DNA from: a virus
Virus record (IMG/VR): IMGVR_UViG_3300034111_000398
Coordinates: 1-42,248 of that record
Strand: one strand, 5' to 3'
DNA length: 42,248 nucleotides
A program made the translations under genes and the position numbers. Positions 33,578-40,794 of this stretch are shown here, one piece after another (position 1 is the stretch's first letter; every line of letters begins with the position of its first letter). Under the pieces are notes generated by a model. That model saw only the letters and a program-made list of their open reading frames with translations. It was not told the origin of the DNA and did no database searches.

Positions 33578-34236
33578 TTACTCCTTAGAGTATCCTAAAC
33601 CTGCTCCAATTCCGAAACCAGCTTCCGCTGCATAAGGACCTTGTAAAGAAACAACATCATCTGCTGATGTCTCTATTCCAAGTGCTCTCTTTCGTACATC
33701 TTCGAAGGAAGGACCTTCTTCTTTTATTTCTTCATTTAAATTTATGCCCTGAAGAGATGCTAGAAATTTTCTTTTCTCTTCTTCAGTTTTTTGCATAGAT
33801 TTAAAAGTCTGTATAAGCTCTGGCATAGAAATATTTTCTTCTAGTTCTTCGTAATTTTTCCAATTACCTAAAAGAAAAACTTCTCCTTCGAGAGCGGCTA
33901 GATCGAGTTCTGACCAGGAAGAACTGCTGCCGCTCCCAGGTTTGGGTCGTCTAGTTTAATTCCTCCGCAAACTTCAAGGATGCGATTAATCGTCGGCATG
34001 TCTAATGCTGACTCTAATGCTTCTCTGTTATTTGCTAGCTCTGGTAGTTGTAGTTCTATAGCAACGGCACATGCATCAATTAGAATTGTTAGTGTTTCAT
34101 CTTCTGTTTTGGATTCTGCTGTCTTTGCGATAGCCGCCATAAATTTTCTTAGCGCCTTAATTGTTAAGGGCTTCAGTCTAACTTTGTCACCATTCTGTAA
34201 GGTGATTTCTTCTACGTCGTATACGGTTGTAGCCAA
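33578..34236 (-). CDS. Tail assembly chaperone G-T fusion (made by -1 frameshift)
   Basis: A 219-aa frameshift product. The first 99 codons are those of the G chaperone up to the slippery C-CCA-AAC. After a -1 slip at 33940 the frame stays open through WSELDLAALEGEVFLLGNWKNYEELEENIS, then MPELIQTFKSMQ, to a stop at 33578. This T part is typical of actinophage chaperones, which wrap the tape measure and recruit tail tube subunits. The ATG at 33826 inside it opens only 82 residues and would cut the conserved T domain, so the fusion is the real product. The next gene is the tape measure. Confidence 0.85.
33898..34236 (-). CDS. Tail assembly chaperone G
   Basis: The unshifted product, 112 aa: ATTVYDVEEITLQNGDKVRLKPLTIKALRKF, then helices, ending at a TAG at 33898. 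Start is TTG 34236, with a near-perfect AAGGAGGATATAAA in front. An ATG at 34266 overlaps the -10 box of the promoter and cannot be translated from that start. G is made in excess over the G-T fusion and together they assemble the tail around the tape measure. Confidence 0.85.
   Translation of the reverse strand: MATTVYDVEEITLQNGDKVRLKPLTIKALRKFMAAIAKTAESKTEDETLTILIDACAVAIELQLPELANNREALESALDMPTINRILEVCGGIKLDDPNLGAAAVLPGQNSI
33906..33946 (-). promoter_or_regulatory. -1 programmed frameshift site (CCCAAAC) with downstream hairpin
   Basis: Minus strand: the canonical X-XXY-YYZ heptamer C-CCA-AAC at 33946-33940, in the correct register with the G frame. A 6-bp hairpin (AGTTCT / AGAACT, 8-nt loop, 33925-33906) begins 14 nt downstream, rather far for a stimulator; a weaker GGGAG / CTTCC pairing lies closer. 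The -1 frame is open on both sides. Confidence 0.85.
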
Positions 34237-34264
34237 TTTATATCCTCCTTGGATAGTCCTAATC

Positions 34265-34293
34265 ATTATACTAAACTTGATTTACTAATACAA
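34265..34293 (-). promoter_or_regulatory. Promoter for chaperone and tape-measure genes
   Basis: Minus strand: -10 TATAAT (34270-34265), 17 nt after TTGTAT (34293-34288, 3 of 6). It lies immediately downstream of the tail-tube terminator, so transcription restarts here. The predicted start near 34258 gives a 21-nt leader holding the AAGGAGG site for the TTG start. Confidence 0.6.
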
Positions 34294-34295
34294 GC

Positions 34296-34320
34296 AGAAA
34301 GCCCTCATTTCTGAGGGCTT
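34296..34320 (-). terminator. Rho-independent terminator after the tail tube gene
   Basis: Minus strand: a 9-bp perfect stem (AAGCCCTCA / TGAGGGCTT) with a GAAA tetraloop, followed by a short T tract (TCT). It lies 24 nt after the tail-tube stop and would limit tape-measure expression relative to tube. Confidence 0.85.
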
Positions 34321-34343
34321 CCGTTAATAATTTAATTAAATTA

Positions 34344-35045
34344 TTATGCGATTACACGGTCAATAATCTTACCGTATTCTGAGCCAACGTAGCTTGAGCT
34401 ACCTGATGGCAACAGACGGAAAGTTACTGGGAATGTTGTTGGTGTGCTGCGTGATAGAGAGAACTGTGATTGCTGAACGGATAGAACACGACGTGCATAA
34501 TATACACGCTCTGTGTTTGAATTAGCTGCTGTGGTTGGAGCTTGTCCAACTGCAATTAATTGACGCTCTGTAGGGGCTGCACCAAGTGCACCTGCCTCTA
34601 GTCCTAGAACTCCTGCATTTAATGTGTCAGCTTTCTGTCCGAATACAACTAGAACGTTTTCTAGTGTTCCTTCAGACATTTCTGTTGCGATCATAACTTC
34701 CATCGCAGACTTGAAAAGCTTTGCTGTATCTAACAACTGATCTACTGTTACTGAATCATATGTTGGATTGTAAGTAATTTGAAGACCGTTATTTGTGTAA
34801 CCTACGTTACGATAAGCTGCTCCATTTACTCCAGGTGCTAAATCAACTGCATTTAATGTAGTTGTATAAGACTCTGATGAGATAAACGCTGGTACCTTTG
34901 TATTGCGTAAAGCTGTTCCTGCGTTAGCAGATCCTGCTTCCATGTCTTCAATGTATCCATCAACTGTTGAATCCTCAACTGTTAAGAATAGTGGTGATGC
35001 TCCTACAAGAATATTGCGGGCATTACCTGTATTTTGAATTGCCAT
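34344..35045 (-). CDS. Major tail tube protein
   Basis: A 233-aa beta-rich protein between tail terminator and chaperones. Features: MAIQNTGNARNILVGASPLFLTVED at the N-terminus, YTTTLNAVDLAPGVNGAAYRNVGYTNNGLQITYNPTYDS, and a FPVTFRLLPSGSSSYVGSEYGKIID end. It has its own promoter, a strong AGGAGG site, and a terminator after it: the signs of a very abundant protein. All ten Arg codons are CGT or CGC, unlike its neighbours. Start is ATG 35045; the frame opens at a GTG at 35057 that overlaps the ribosome-binding site. Confidence 0.85.
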   Translation of the reverse strand: MAIQNTGNARNILVGASPLFLTVEDSTVDGYIEDMEAGSANAGTALRNTKVPAFISSESYTTTLNAVDLAPGVNGAAYRNVGYTNNGLQITYNPTYDSVTVDQLLDTAKLFKSAMEVMIATEMSEGTLENVLVVFGQKADTLNAGVLGLEAGALGAAPTERQLIAVGQAPTTAANSNTERVYYARRVLSVQQSQFSLSRSTPTTFPVTFRLLPSGSSSYVGSEYGKIIDRVIA

Positions 35046-35111
35046 ATTTATTTCCACCTCCTGTGGTTTCTAAAAATTTTGTTTGCTGGCTAGGCTCTTT
35101 CCTCTAGTCCA

Positions 35112-35140
35112 ATTTTAGGCCATAATAGGCTATAAGGCAA
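35112..35140 (-). promoter_or_regulatory. Late-type promoter for the tail tube gene, with GCCT direct repeats
   Basis: Minus strand: -35 TTGCCT (35140-35135), 17 nt, -10 TAAAAT (35117-35112). The same hexamers and spacing occur before the protease gene. GCCT occurs three times, once in the -35 and twice in the spacer, 8 and 10 nt apart. The leader is long, about 60 nt. Confidence 0.55.
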
Positions 35141-35141
35141 A

Positions 35142-35654
35142 TTATAAAAATCGCCCTACTGGGTCTACCATTCGTGAATATTTTACTTCCAAAATGACGT
35201 CTGTAGACAAAAATCCCTGTAGTTCTTGAGAAGGCTCTGTTGGAGATATGTCTGCTATGAATATACTATAAAATTTAAATTTATCAGATAGTCCAGAATA
35301 CCTATTTACGTCTCTAGCAGAATCATCCATTCTTCTAAACTCGTCCATCATAAAGTTTCTAATCTCATTAATTTCTGAAAAGTCTGTTGAGTATATAGTA
35401 AATAAAATCTGCTCGCAGCATACCATCCAGTTATCCTCGTAAGAAGTTCCTATCTTGTCATAAACTATATGTTTCTTTCCGCTCAAAAACTGGTTCATTT
35501 CTGGTGCCTGCTGTACTGGAATTATTGGAACAATTGTTTCTGCTAAATTATCACTATAGTATTCCTCGTTATCAAATATTCCAGCAGATAAAAGTTTACT
35601 CCACAGGAATTTTCTTAGCTCAAACATGGCATCTAGTTTATAGTCTGGTGTCAT
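35142..35654 (-). CDS. Tail terminator protein
   Basis: A 170-aa alpha/beta protein placed between neck protein and tail tube, as tail terminators are. It has an N-terminal helix (DAMFELRKFLWSKLL), a strand-rich centre (KHIVYDKIGTSYEDNWMVCCEQILFTIYS), a helix (INEIRNFMMDEFRRMD) and a final strand pair (STDVILEVKYSRM). This matches the small terminator fold that caps the tail tube and joins it to the head. The ATG overlaps the upstream stop (ATGA). The assignment comes from gene order and pattern. Confidence 0.7.
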   Translation of the reverse strand: MTPDYKLDAMFELRKFLWSKLLSAGIFDNEEYYSDNLAETIVPIIPVQQAPEMNQFLSGKKHIVYDKIGTSYEDNWMVCCEQILFTIYSTDFSEINEIRNFMMDEFRRMDDSARDVNRYSGLSDKFKFYSIFIADISPTEPSQELQGFLSTDVILEVKYSRMVDPVGRFL

Positions 35655-36439
35655 ATCATTGCACCTCCGAAGGATTGGGCAACTGCTGAGTCCGCCATAG
35701 ATCTAATTGTATTTGCTGAAAATGAATATTGAACTTTTTTAATTGGTGCTGGAAGTCGCATTGCTTTTGTCAATGATGAATTAAATAGTCTTTGGAATCC
35801 TGAAGCCTTAATAGATTGATTAACCAATTGGCTCCTAAAGAATATGCTATATTTTAAAGTAAACTGATTTTTTACACCGCTTCCTCCAGGCCTTTTAACG
35901 ACCACTGAGGCCCCTTTGGGCATAAAGATAGTCTGACCATTAGAATCGAATACAAGCCTCTCAGAATGGCGTGGAGCAATTATTAGAGGCATTCCAGCCT
36001 CCATCACAGATGCTTTATTTGTAAATACGTGTCTTCTTCTTCCTTGTGGGCCTGGGACAAACGATTTAGATAATTTATACTCATAAGATATTTTAAATGA
36101 AACTCCTTCTCCATCCATCATTCTTAAATTAAATAGTCTTGCCTTTTCGTTTCCAGCCTTTTTCCACTCATACATATGATGAAGGGATTTAGGCTTTACT
36201 CTAGCCTGTGCGTCTACATAATTTCCAAAGTCTTTTAAAATTTGTGCAAATATAACGGACTTAAATTTATCTTTAAACTGCTTGCTTTCTGTTAACTTAG
36301 CAATGACGTTAGCCTGATAGTATATTGCTGCAGATATTTGCGCTACATTGCTATCTTTAATTGAGGCATCTTTTGAGCTTCCAACCATTAATCTTTCTAG
36401 GCTGCTTGCTGCCTGTACGAGTAATCTACTAGAGTCCAA
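35651..36439 (-). CDS. Neck/tail-completion (HK97 gp10-like) protein
   Basis: A 262-aa basic protein with helical N-terminus (LLVQAASSLERLM; NVAQISAAIYYQANVIAKL) and a beta-rich centre with basic patches (FVPGPQGRRRHVFTNKASVMEAGMPLIIAPRHSERLVF; SVVVKRPGG). Its position after head closure and before the tail terminator is that of gp10-type neck proteins. Start is TTG 36439, overlapping the previous gene by 11 nt; GGAG lies about 10 nt upstream, so the exact start is less certain. Its Arg codons near the start are AGA, unlike the tail tube. Confidence 0.65.
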   Translation of the reverse strand: MDSSRLLVQAASSLERLMVGSSKDASIKDSNVAQISAAIYYQANVIAKLTESKQFKDKFKSVIFAQILKDFGNYVDAQARVKPKSLHHMYEWKKAGNEKARLFNLRMMDGEGVSFKISYEYKLSKSFVPGPQGRRRHVFTNKASVMEAGMPLIIAPRHSERLVFDSNGQTIFMPKGASVVVKRPGGSGVKNQFTLKYSIFFRSQLVNQSIKASGFQRLFNSSLTKAMRLPAPIKKVQYSFSANTIRSMADSAVAQSFGGAMI

Positions 36440-36857
36440 TTTGTTGATTCTCCGATCTCTTCATGGATGAGTTATATCCAATCACTCTTCCAAATGGATC
36501 TGTTATTGGCGTAGTTCCTATTACTTCAAAAACTGTTGGGGTTTCTGTTGGGAAGTTAATCTCTGCCCATATAACATTACCTTCGTTATCCCTAACGTTA
36601 GTAATTTTTTCTCTAAGAATAAGTCTTTCAGATGTTCTAATTTGAATTATTTGATCGTTTAAATACCTGTTGTCAAAAACCTGTTTGTCGCTTGATCTAG
36701 TAGTGGCTGAATTGCTGACTACTCCTTTGGCGTGGCAGTCTAAAGTTTTATAATAATTCCACTCTTTTATAATTGCCCCAGTATCTGGATTTTGTGCATC
36801 AGACTGTCTATACACATCCATTTTCATAGACAGGACGGAGTCTATAAGGTCGTTCAT
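36429..36857 (-). CDS. Head closure protein
   Basis: A 142-aa protein with the small beta-barrel look of head-closure proteins: LSMKMDVYRQSDAQNPDTGAIIKEWNYYKTLDCHAKG, then QIIQIRTSERLILREKITNVRDNEGNVIW and a Pro-containing FEVIGTTPITDPFG near the end. It follows the connector and overlaps its stop (TAATG, with a CAGG site). It would plug the neck after DNA filling. Assignment from order and pattern. Confidence 0.7.
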   Translation of the reverse strand: MNDLIDSVLSMKMDVYRQSDAQNPDTGAIIKEWNYYKTLDCHAKGVVSNSATTRSSDKQVFDNRYLNDQIIQIRTSERLILREKITNVRDNEGNVIWAEINFPTETPTVFEVIGTTPITDPFGRVIGYNSSMKRSENQQIGL

Positions 36858-37837
36858 TATATTACCTGAACCTTGCTCACCATCACATAGTCTGATAAAA
36901 GTCTGTCTGCATAAGCATTGCCAGTCCCAGCATATGCCTCTGATGTATATTCAAAATCCCAGTCAAACGTTGATATATTCTTTATATATTTATTTCTCCA
37001 TGTTTTATCTTTAGAAAAATAATCTTTCATTAGTTCGATGCATGCCAATTCTACTTCGTCTGGAACTTCATTCCAACCAAATCTTCCTTGAACTTTATAG
37101 CTAACATTATCCTGAAAAATTCCATTTGAATCATGAATTGATGGGGGAACCATTCCATTTGCAGTATATACCGTATTATCTAAAGAGTTTGCACGATTAA
37201 CTCTTATTCCGTATCCAGTAGTAGATATTTCAACAGTATAATTCCAATTATTAATTTCATTAATGTTGTCTAACAATAATATATCATTTGCATAAAGCTC
37301 ATGAAGATCTGTTATTTTTTCTGGTAACGGAAGGGTATCTGAACCATATCCGTTTGTAACATAAACGTTATCGTAGGTTGAAAATTTTTGTCCAGTATAA
37401 GCTTCAATTTCTTTTCTGGCATACCTTTCAGCTTCTAGTAACTGATCATATGTTTTATAGTTTGGGTCAGATGGATCTGTTCCAACTCCAAGAACGTCCA
37501 TGGACTGTGCAATATCTGTATATGGGGTTACAACTTCTAGTTTATGGTCTTTAAATACTGTTACTCCATCTACACTATATATCCAGGACAACCTTAACTC
37601 TCGATGTCTATTTGTATACTCAAATGGAATATACACTACATAAGTTCCTGTGTCGTTTTCTAGTTTAACAGAGTTTAATGTTTCTAATATTGTGATTGGG
37701 TTAATTGCTGGATTTACTGCTGGGTCTTCAGTTATGTCAAATAGCTTTACTACTGGGTTGCTATCTGCGTCTCTAATTTCCCCTTGCCAAAAAATTTTAT
37801 GTTTTACTGGCGAATTGGTACCTAACAATATTTCCAT
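36857..37837 (-). CDS. Head-tail connector (adaptor) protein
   Basis: A 326-aa protein. The C-terminal two-thirds hold the adaptor helix bundle (YDQLLEAERYARKEIEAYTGQKF; DEVELACIELMKDYFSKDKTWRN) that docks under the portal. The first 110 residues form an extra Ig-like beta domain (IFWQGEIRDADSNPVVKLFDI; TYVVYIPFEYTNRHRELRLSWIY) not found in minimal adaptors, which may be exposed on the virion. No ribosome-binding site is visible before the ATG; only a poor -10-like TAAACT lies just upstream. Confidence 0.75.
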   Translation of the reverse strand: MEILLGTNSPVKHKIFWQGEIRDADSNPVVKLFDITEDPAVNPAINPITILETLNSVKLENDTGTYVVYIPFEYTNRHRELRLSWIYSVDGVTVFKDHKLEVVTPYTDIAQSMDVLGVGTDPSDPNYKTYDQLLEAERYARKEIEAYTGQKFSTYDNVYVTNGYGSDTLPLPEKITDLHELYANDILLLDNINEINNWNYTVEISTTGYGIRVNRANSLDNTVYTANGMVPPSIHDSNGIFQDNVSYKVQGRFGWNEVPDEVELACIELMKDYFSKDKTWRNKYIKNISTFDWDFEYTSEAYAGTGNAYADRLLSDYVMVSKVQVI

Positions 37838-37852
37838 TTTTTAAAGTTTAAT

Positions 37853-38254
37853 TTAGCTATAGAATTCTTGAACTTCCTTTGGGTTAGCTAATCTAAAACC
37901 TTCCTCCTTGTCAAAAATTTCTTGTGCTTTTTCTTTATCCATTGCAACAAATGGGTGATCCTTGGTAAAGGTGAATCCCATAATATCATATCTAAAGTTA
38001 GCTCTTGTCATTCTAACTAAAACAGTATTTTCTGGCTGCTCCGCTTTTGGATCAAATTTAGGTAGAACTTCGTAAGAAATATCTTCCTTGGCATCCTCTA
38101 CATCTTTAATTGTTTTTTGATATACCGCCCAAGTAACGCCTTCGTCTGCTAGGGATGCAACAATATCGTTTTTACTCTTTAACTCTTCTGTATCTACGCC
38201 GAAATCTTCAGCGATCTTTCTAAGTTCAGATATCTTTAATGTCTCAAATGACAC
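37853..38254 (-). CDS. Head protein with SAP/Rho-N-like domain
   Basis: A 133-aa acidic protein. Its first 40 residues (ETLKISELRKIAEDFGVDTEELKSKNDIVASL) form the helix-turn-helix of SAP or Rho-N domains, often found in phage head-assembly proteins. The rest is beta-like (NTVLVRMTRANFRYDIMGFTFT) and ends in acidic helices. Placed right after the capsid gene, it may be a decoration, head-completion or capsid-adaptor protein. Start GTG 38254 has a perfect AAGGAG; an extended -10 promoter precedes it. Confidence 0.75.
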   Translation of the reverse strand: MSFETLKISELRKIAEDFGVDTEELKSKNDIVASLADEGVTWAVYQKTIKDVEDAKEDISYEVLPKFDPKAEQPENTVLVRMTRANFRYDIMGFTFTKDHPFVAMDKEKAQEIFDKEEGFRLANPKEVQEFYS

Positions 38255-38281
38255 AGTAATCTCCTTAATCTAGGTTATTTA

Positions 38282-38310
38282 ATTATAGCATTACTAAATT
38301 AAAATGAAAA
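38282..38310 (-). promoter_or_regulatory. Promoter restarting transcription after the capsid gene
   Basis: Minus strand: -35 TTTTCA (38310-38305, 4 of 6), 17 nt, -10 TATAAT (38287-38282) with TG one base upstream. The -35 is the T tract of the terminator in front of it. The predicted start near 38275 gives about 20 nt of leader with AAGGAG before the GTG. Confidence 0.65.
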
Positions 38311-38332
38311 GCCCCCAAAATTAATTGGGGGC
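38301..38332 (-). terminator. Rho-independent terminator after the major capsid gene
   Basis: Minus strand: an 8-bp stem (GCCCCCAA / TTGGGGGC), a 6-nt loop, then TTTTCATTTT. It is 22 nt after the capsid stop. It is the strongest terminator in the window and would isolate the abundant capsid message from the low-abundance neck genes. Confidence 0.9.
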
Positions 38333-38354
38333 CTTTCTTGCGGATTTAATCCTA

Positions 38355-39407
38355 TTATGAAGCTACTTTTACGTTCTTAACAACGACCCAAGCATCTGCT
38401 TGCTCGATTTGAACGCCAACACGAGTATACATTGTGTACTCGATAGAGTCCTTACGTGGCCAGAAGAAGCGGTAAACAGTTACGTCACGCTTGATACCAA
38501 TAACTACGTTATTTGGGAATGTCAAGTGGATGTCTCCGTGGTTGCCAGACTCTCCTGTGTAATCTCCATCTTGTGCCTCTGGAAGAAGTGGAACTTCAAC
38601 AATCGGAATACCGAATGCGAATGGTGCCACATATCCTGCAGGTCCACCTAGTGGTTGTACCTCTTGTCCACGGATAATGCTTGAAGCAATATCTTGTGGG
38701 ATTGTATTGTTTGTTCCAATGCTGTTAGCATATAGGAAATCTTGAATCAAGTTTGATCCTGCTAGGAAGCGAAGATCTGCACGGCGTTGCTTGTACTTAC
38801 GTGGAAGAGCCTTAAGAGCGCTGTTAAATACAGCACGACTTACTGCAGCTCCACCTGCGTCAACAACGTGACCGCTGGCCTTTGCCTTCTTAACAATACC
38901 GTCAAATGACTTGTATAGTGCATCTGAAGTTAAAGATGCATTTCCGTTAAGGACTACATCTTCAATATCATTACCTGCTTGTGTTGCCATCAAGCGGGCG
39001 ATGTGATCTTCTAGATCAGCACCTTCAATGTTGTCTTCTAGAGACTCTGTTGAAAGCTCCCAATCCAAGCGAAGTTTCTTTGTTGTCAAAGAGATCTTTG
39101 AAAAAGTAACAGCACTATTTGATGCTGTGTCGTCTCCTTCAGTTGCAAGCTTCATAAGCTTCTCTCCAACTGACATACGATCAATTTCTGTAGTATCTGC
39201 TCTCATGCGGACTGTACGGGCGACTTTACCAATTACGGTTGCGTCGAACATATAGTCTAAAAAGCGAGCTGATTGTTCTGCGTTTAATAGACCACCGTTT
39301 CCGTTTTCGGATGCACGGTGCACTCCTGTTCCACCTGTAGTGGATGCAAAAGTACCTGTAGCAGTTGTACCTGCTGCAATTGTCTTTTCTAATAATTCAT
39401 TGCTCAT
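38355..39407 (-). CDS. Major capsid protein (HK97 fold)
   Basis: A 350-aa protein. The pattern is that of the phage capsid family: E-loop-like region (VARTVRMRADTTEIDRM; TFSKISLTTKKLRLDWELSTESLEDN), spine helix (ADLEDHIARLMATQAGNDIEDVVLNGN), P-loop and A-domain strands (FPNNVVIGIKRDVTVYRFFWPRKDSIEYTMYTRVGVQIEQADAWVV). It follows the protease/scaffold fusion. Of 18 Arg codons 17 are CGT/CGC, indicating selection for high expression. The frame opens at GTG 39419, but ATG 39407, 9 nt after an AGGTG site, is the better start. A terminator follows. Confidence 0.92.
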   Translation of the reverse strand: MSNELLEKTIAAGTTATGTFASTTGGTGVHRASENGNGGLLNAEQSARFLDYMFDATVIGKVARTVRMRADTTEIDRMSVGEKLMKLATEGDDTASNSAVTFSKISLTTKKLRLDWELSTESLEDNIEGADLEDHIARLMATQAGNDIEDVVLNGNASLTSDALYKSFDGIVKKAKASGHVVDAGGAAVSRAVFNSALKALPRKYKQRRADLRFLAGSNLIQDFLYANSIGTNNTIPQDIASSIIRGQEVQPLGGPAGYVAPFAFGIPIVEVPLLPEAQDGDYTGESGNHGDIHLTFPNNVVIGIKRDVTVYRFFWPRKDSIEYTMYTRVGVQIEQADAWVVVKNVKVAS

Positions 39408-39428
39408 TGTTTGTTTCACCTACCCTTT

Positions 39429-40739
39429 TTAGTTAAATAATTCGTTCACGGAACCGAGGAAAGAACCGTTCCATTTAGATTTTTTGATTGTTACTTCCTG
39501 TGACCCGCCAAGGTCAGAGGACTTCTTAATTGCAGTTTCTGATTCTACTGCATCGACACGCTTTTCTACGCCATCAATTGTGCCCTTGATATCTTCAACA
39601 GCCTTACTTAATACGGCATGTTGTTCTGCCAATTCTGAAATTCTGCTATCGACGCTCTTGCTGAAAGTTTCTACTGTTTCTTTAATAGTTGAAACCTGTG
39701 CTGCATTTGCCTCAGAAGCTTTATTTAGAGTCTCTGAGAAAAAGCCCTTTAAATCACCAAGCATCTTTGCAAAATCAGGTTCATCAACCTCAACTTCTGA
39801 TACGTCGGCTGCTTTTTCTAGAGTTTCGGCAGAAGCGTCTGCAACTGCATCTTCTGCAGCTACTTCAACAGCTGGTGCTTCCTCAGCAACAACTGGTGTT
39901 TCTACTGGAGCAGTTTCTTCAACTACTACTGTTTCTGTGTTTTCTGACACTTCACTACCTCCTTCTACGTTTGCCTGTTTTGCAATTGTTTGTCTTTCAG
40001 GCAACGGTAATCTTGACTTCAAAAATGAATCAAGAATCTTATCTATCTCCTTTGATTTATTAACATCATTAGACTCTACCCACCCAATTAGTGCTGCTGG
40101 CTTACCAGTAACAGGGGAATCATAAGATGCATCTTGTGAGATGAATACTGACTTGCTTTCTTCGCAATAAAAAATATTTTCTGTAGAAACTTCTGCCGCA
40201 ATACCTTTAAAAATTAAGGAACCGTTTGATTTCTGAATTGATAAAATATTGCATAATTCATTTGCTGGTGAATCTACAATTGAAAGCTCAAGCAGGTCGT
40301 AGCCTTTAATAAATCTTACAGTCTTACCTGTTGACTTATTTACTTCATTGTCTGACTCTGTAATCTTTCCGCCAATTGAAAACCCTTGTAGAGTTCCGTC
40401 TAAAACTTTTTCCCATGTATCTTGTGCGCCTTTAGAAACGTATGCATCTACATATACTCCGCTATAGAATTCTTTTGTTTCTGGATCATAAAATGTTTCT
40501 GGTCTAAATGAAAGCATTTTCCCTACAGCATTTGATCCATGCATTTCACGGATATTGCCACGGAAATTTTCAAAAGCTTTCAGGCTTGCTTCTGCAGTTA
40601 CTAGATCATTTGTTTGATCTATATTGTCTAAGGTTGCGAATCCAGAAACAGTTCTTTTTTCACGGTTGACTTTAGTAAATGGGACAGATAAGCTGATGTT
40701 ATCGCCATGAGAAGACCATAAAGATTTTTCAATATTCAT
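39429..40739 (-). CDS. Capsid maturation protease fused to scaffold
   Basis: A 436-aa protein. The first about 180 residues look like the XkdF/prohead protease domain (RTVSGFATLDNIDQTNDLVTAEASLKAFENFRGNIREMHG; VGKMLSF; LDGTLQGFSIGGKI; LELSIVDSPAN); the His of REMHG and the Ser of LQGFSIGG or LSIVDSPAN are catalytic candidates. A Glu/Val/Ala/Pro-rich acidic linker follows (about 268-330), then a long coiled coil (about 330-415) suitable as scaffold. Start is ATG 40739: a promoter predicts a leaderless mRNA there. The frame opens at a TTG at 40775, inside the terminator hairpin. Confidence 0.8.
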   Translation of the reverse strand: MNIEKSLWSSHGDNISLSVPFTKVNREKRTVSGFATLDNIDQTNDLVTAEASLKAFENFRGNIREMHGSNAVGKMLSFRPETFYDPETKEFYSGVYVDAYVSKGAQDTWEKVLDGTLQGFSIGGKITESDNEVNKSTGKTVRFIKGYDLLELSIVDSPANELCNILSIQKSNGSLIFKGIAAEVSTENIFYCEESKSVFISQDASYDSPVTGKPAALIGWVESNDVNKSKEIDKILDSFLKSRLPLPERQTIAKQANVEGGSEVSENTETVVVEETAPVETPVVAEEAPAVEVAAEDAVADASAETLEKAADVSEVEVDEPDFAKMLGDLKGFFSETLNKASEANAAQVSTIKETVETFSKSVDSRISELAEQHAVLSKAVEDIKGTIDGVEKRVDAVESETAIKKSSDLGGSQEVTIKKSKWNGSFLGSVNELFN

Positions 40740-40746
40740 ATGCTTA

Positions 40747-40775
40747 ATTTTATCTTTTAAAATGTAAAAAGGCAA
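40747..40775 (-). promoter_or_regulatory. Late-type promoter for protease, leaderless
   Basis: Minus strand: -35 TTGCCT (40775-40770), 17 nt, -10 TAAAAT (40752-40747), identical hexamers and spacing to the tail tube promoter. The -10 ends 7 nt before ATG 40739, so transcription should start at or next to the start codon; no Shine-Dalgarno sequence is present. The -35 is one arm of the hairpin at 40770-40789. Confidence 0.55.
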
Positions 40776-40789
40776 ATAACTAGTTGCCT
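40761..40789 (-). terminator. Weak terminator after portal
   Basis: Minus strand: a 6-bp stem (AGGCAA / TTGCCT), 8-nt loop, then TTTTACATTTT. It starts 6 nt beyond the portal stop. The stem is short, so termination would be partial; the same TTGCCT arm is the -35 of the protease promoter. Confidence 0.5.
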
Positions 40790-40794
40790 AATAA

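Noticed and set aside
33578-33826. 82-aa gene starting at the internal ATG 33826
   Set aside because: The frame continues upstream through conserved T-domain sequence to a -1 slippery heptamer, so it is the end of a frameshift fusion and not a separate gene.
39484-40125. 213-aa open frame on the plus strand
   Set aside because: Ser/Ala/Thr-rich antisense of the Glu/Val/Ala/Pro linker of the protease-scaffold gene; no ribosome-binding site and all other genes are on the minus strand.
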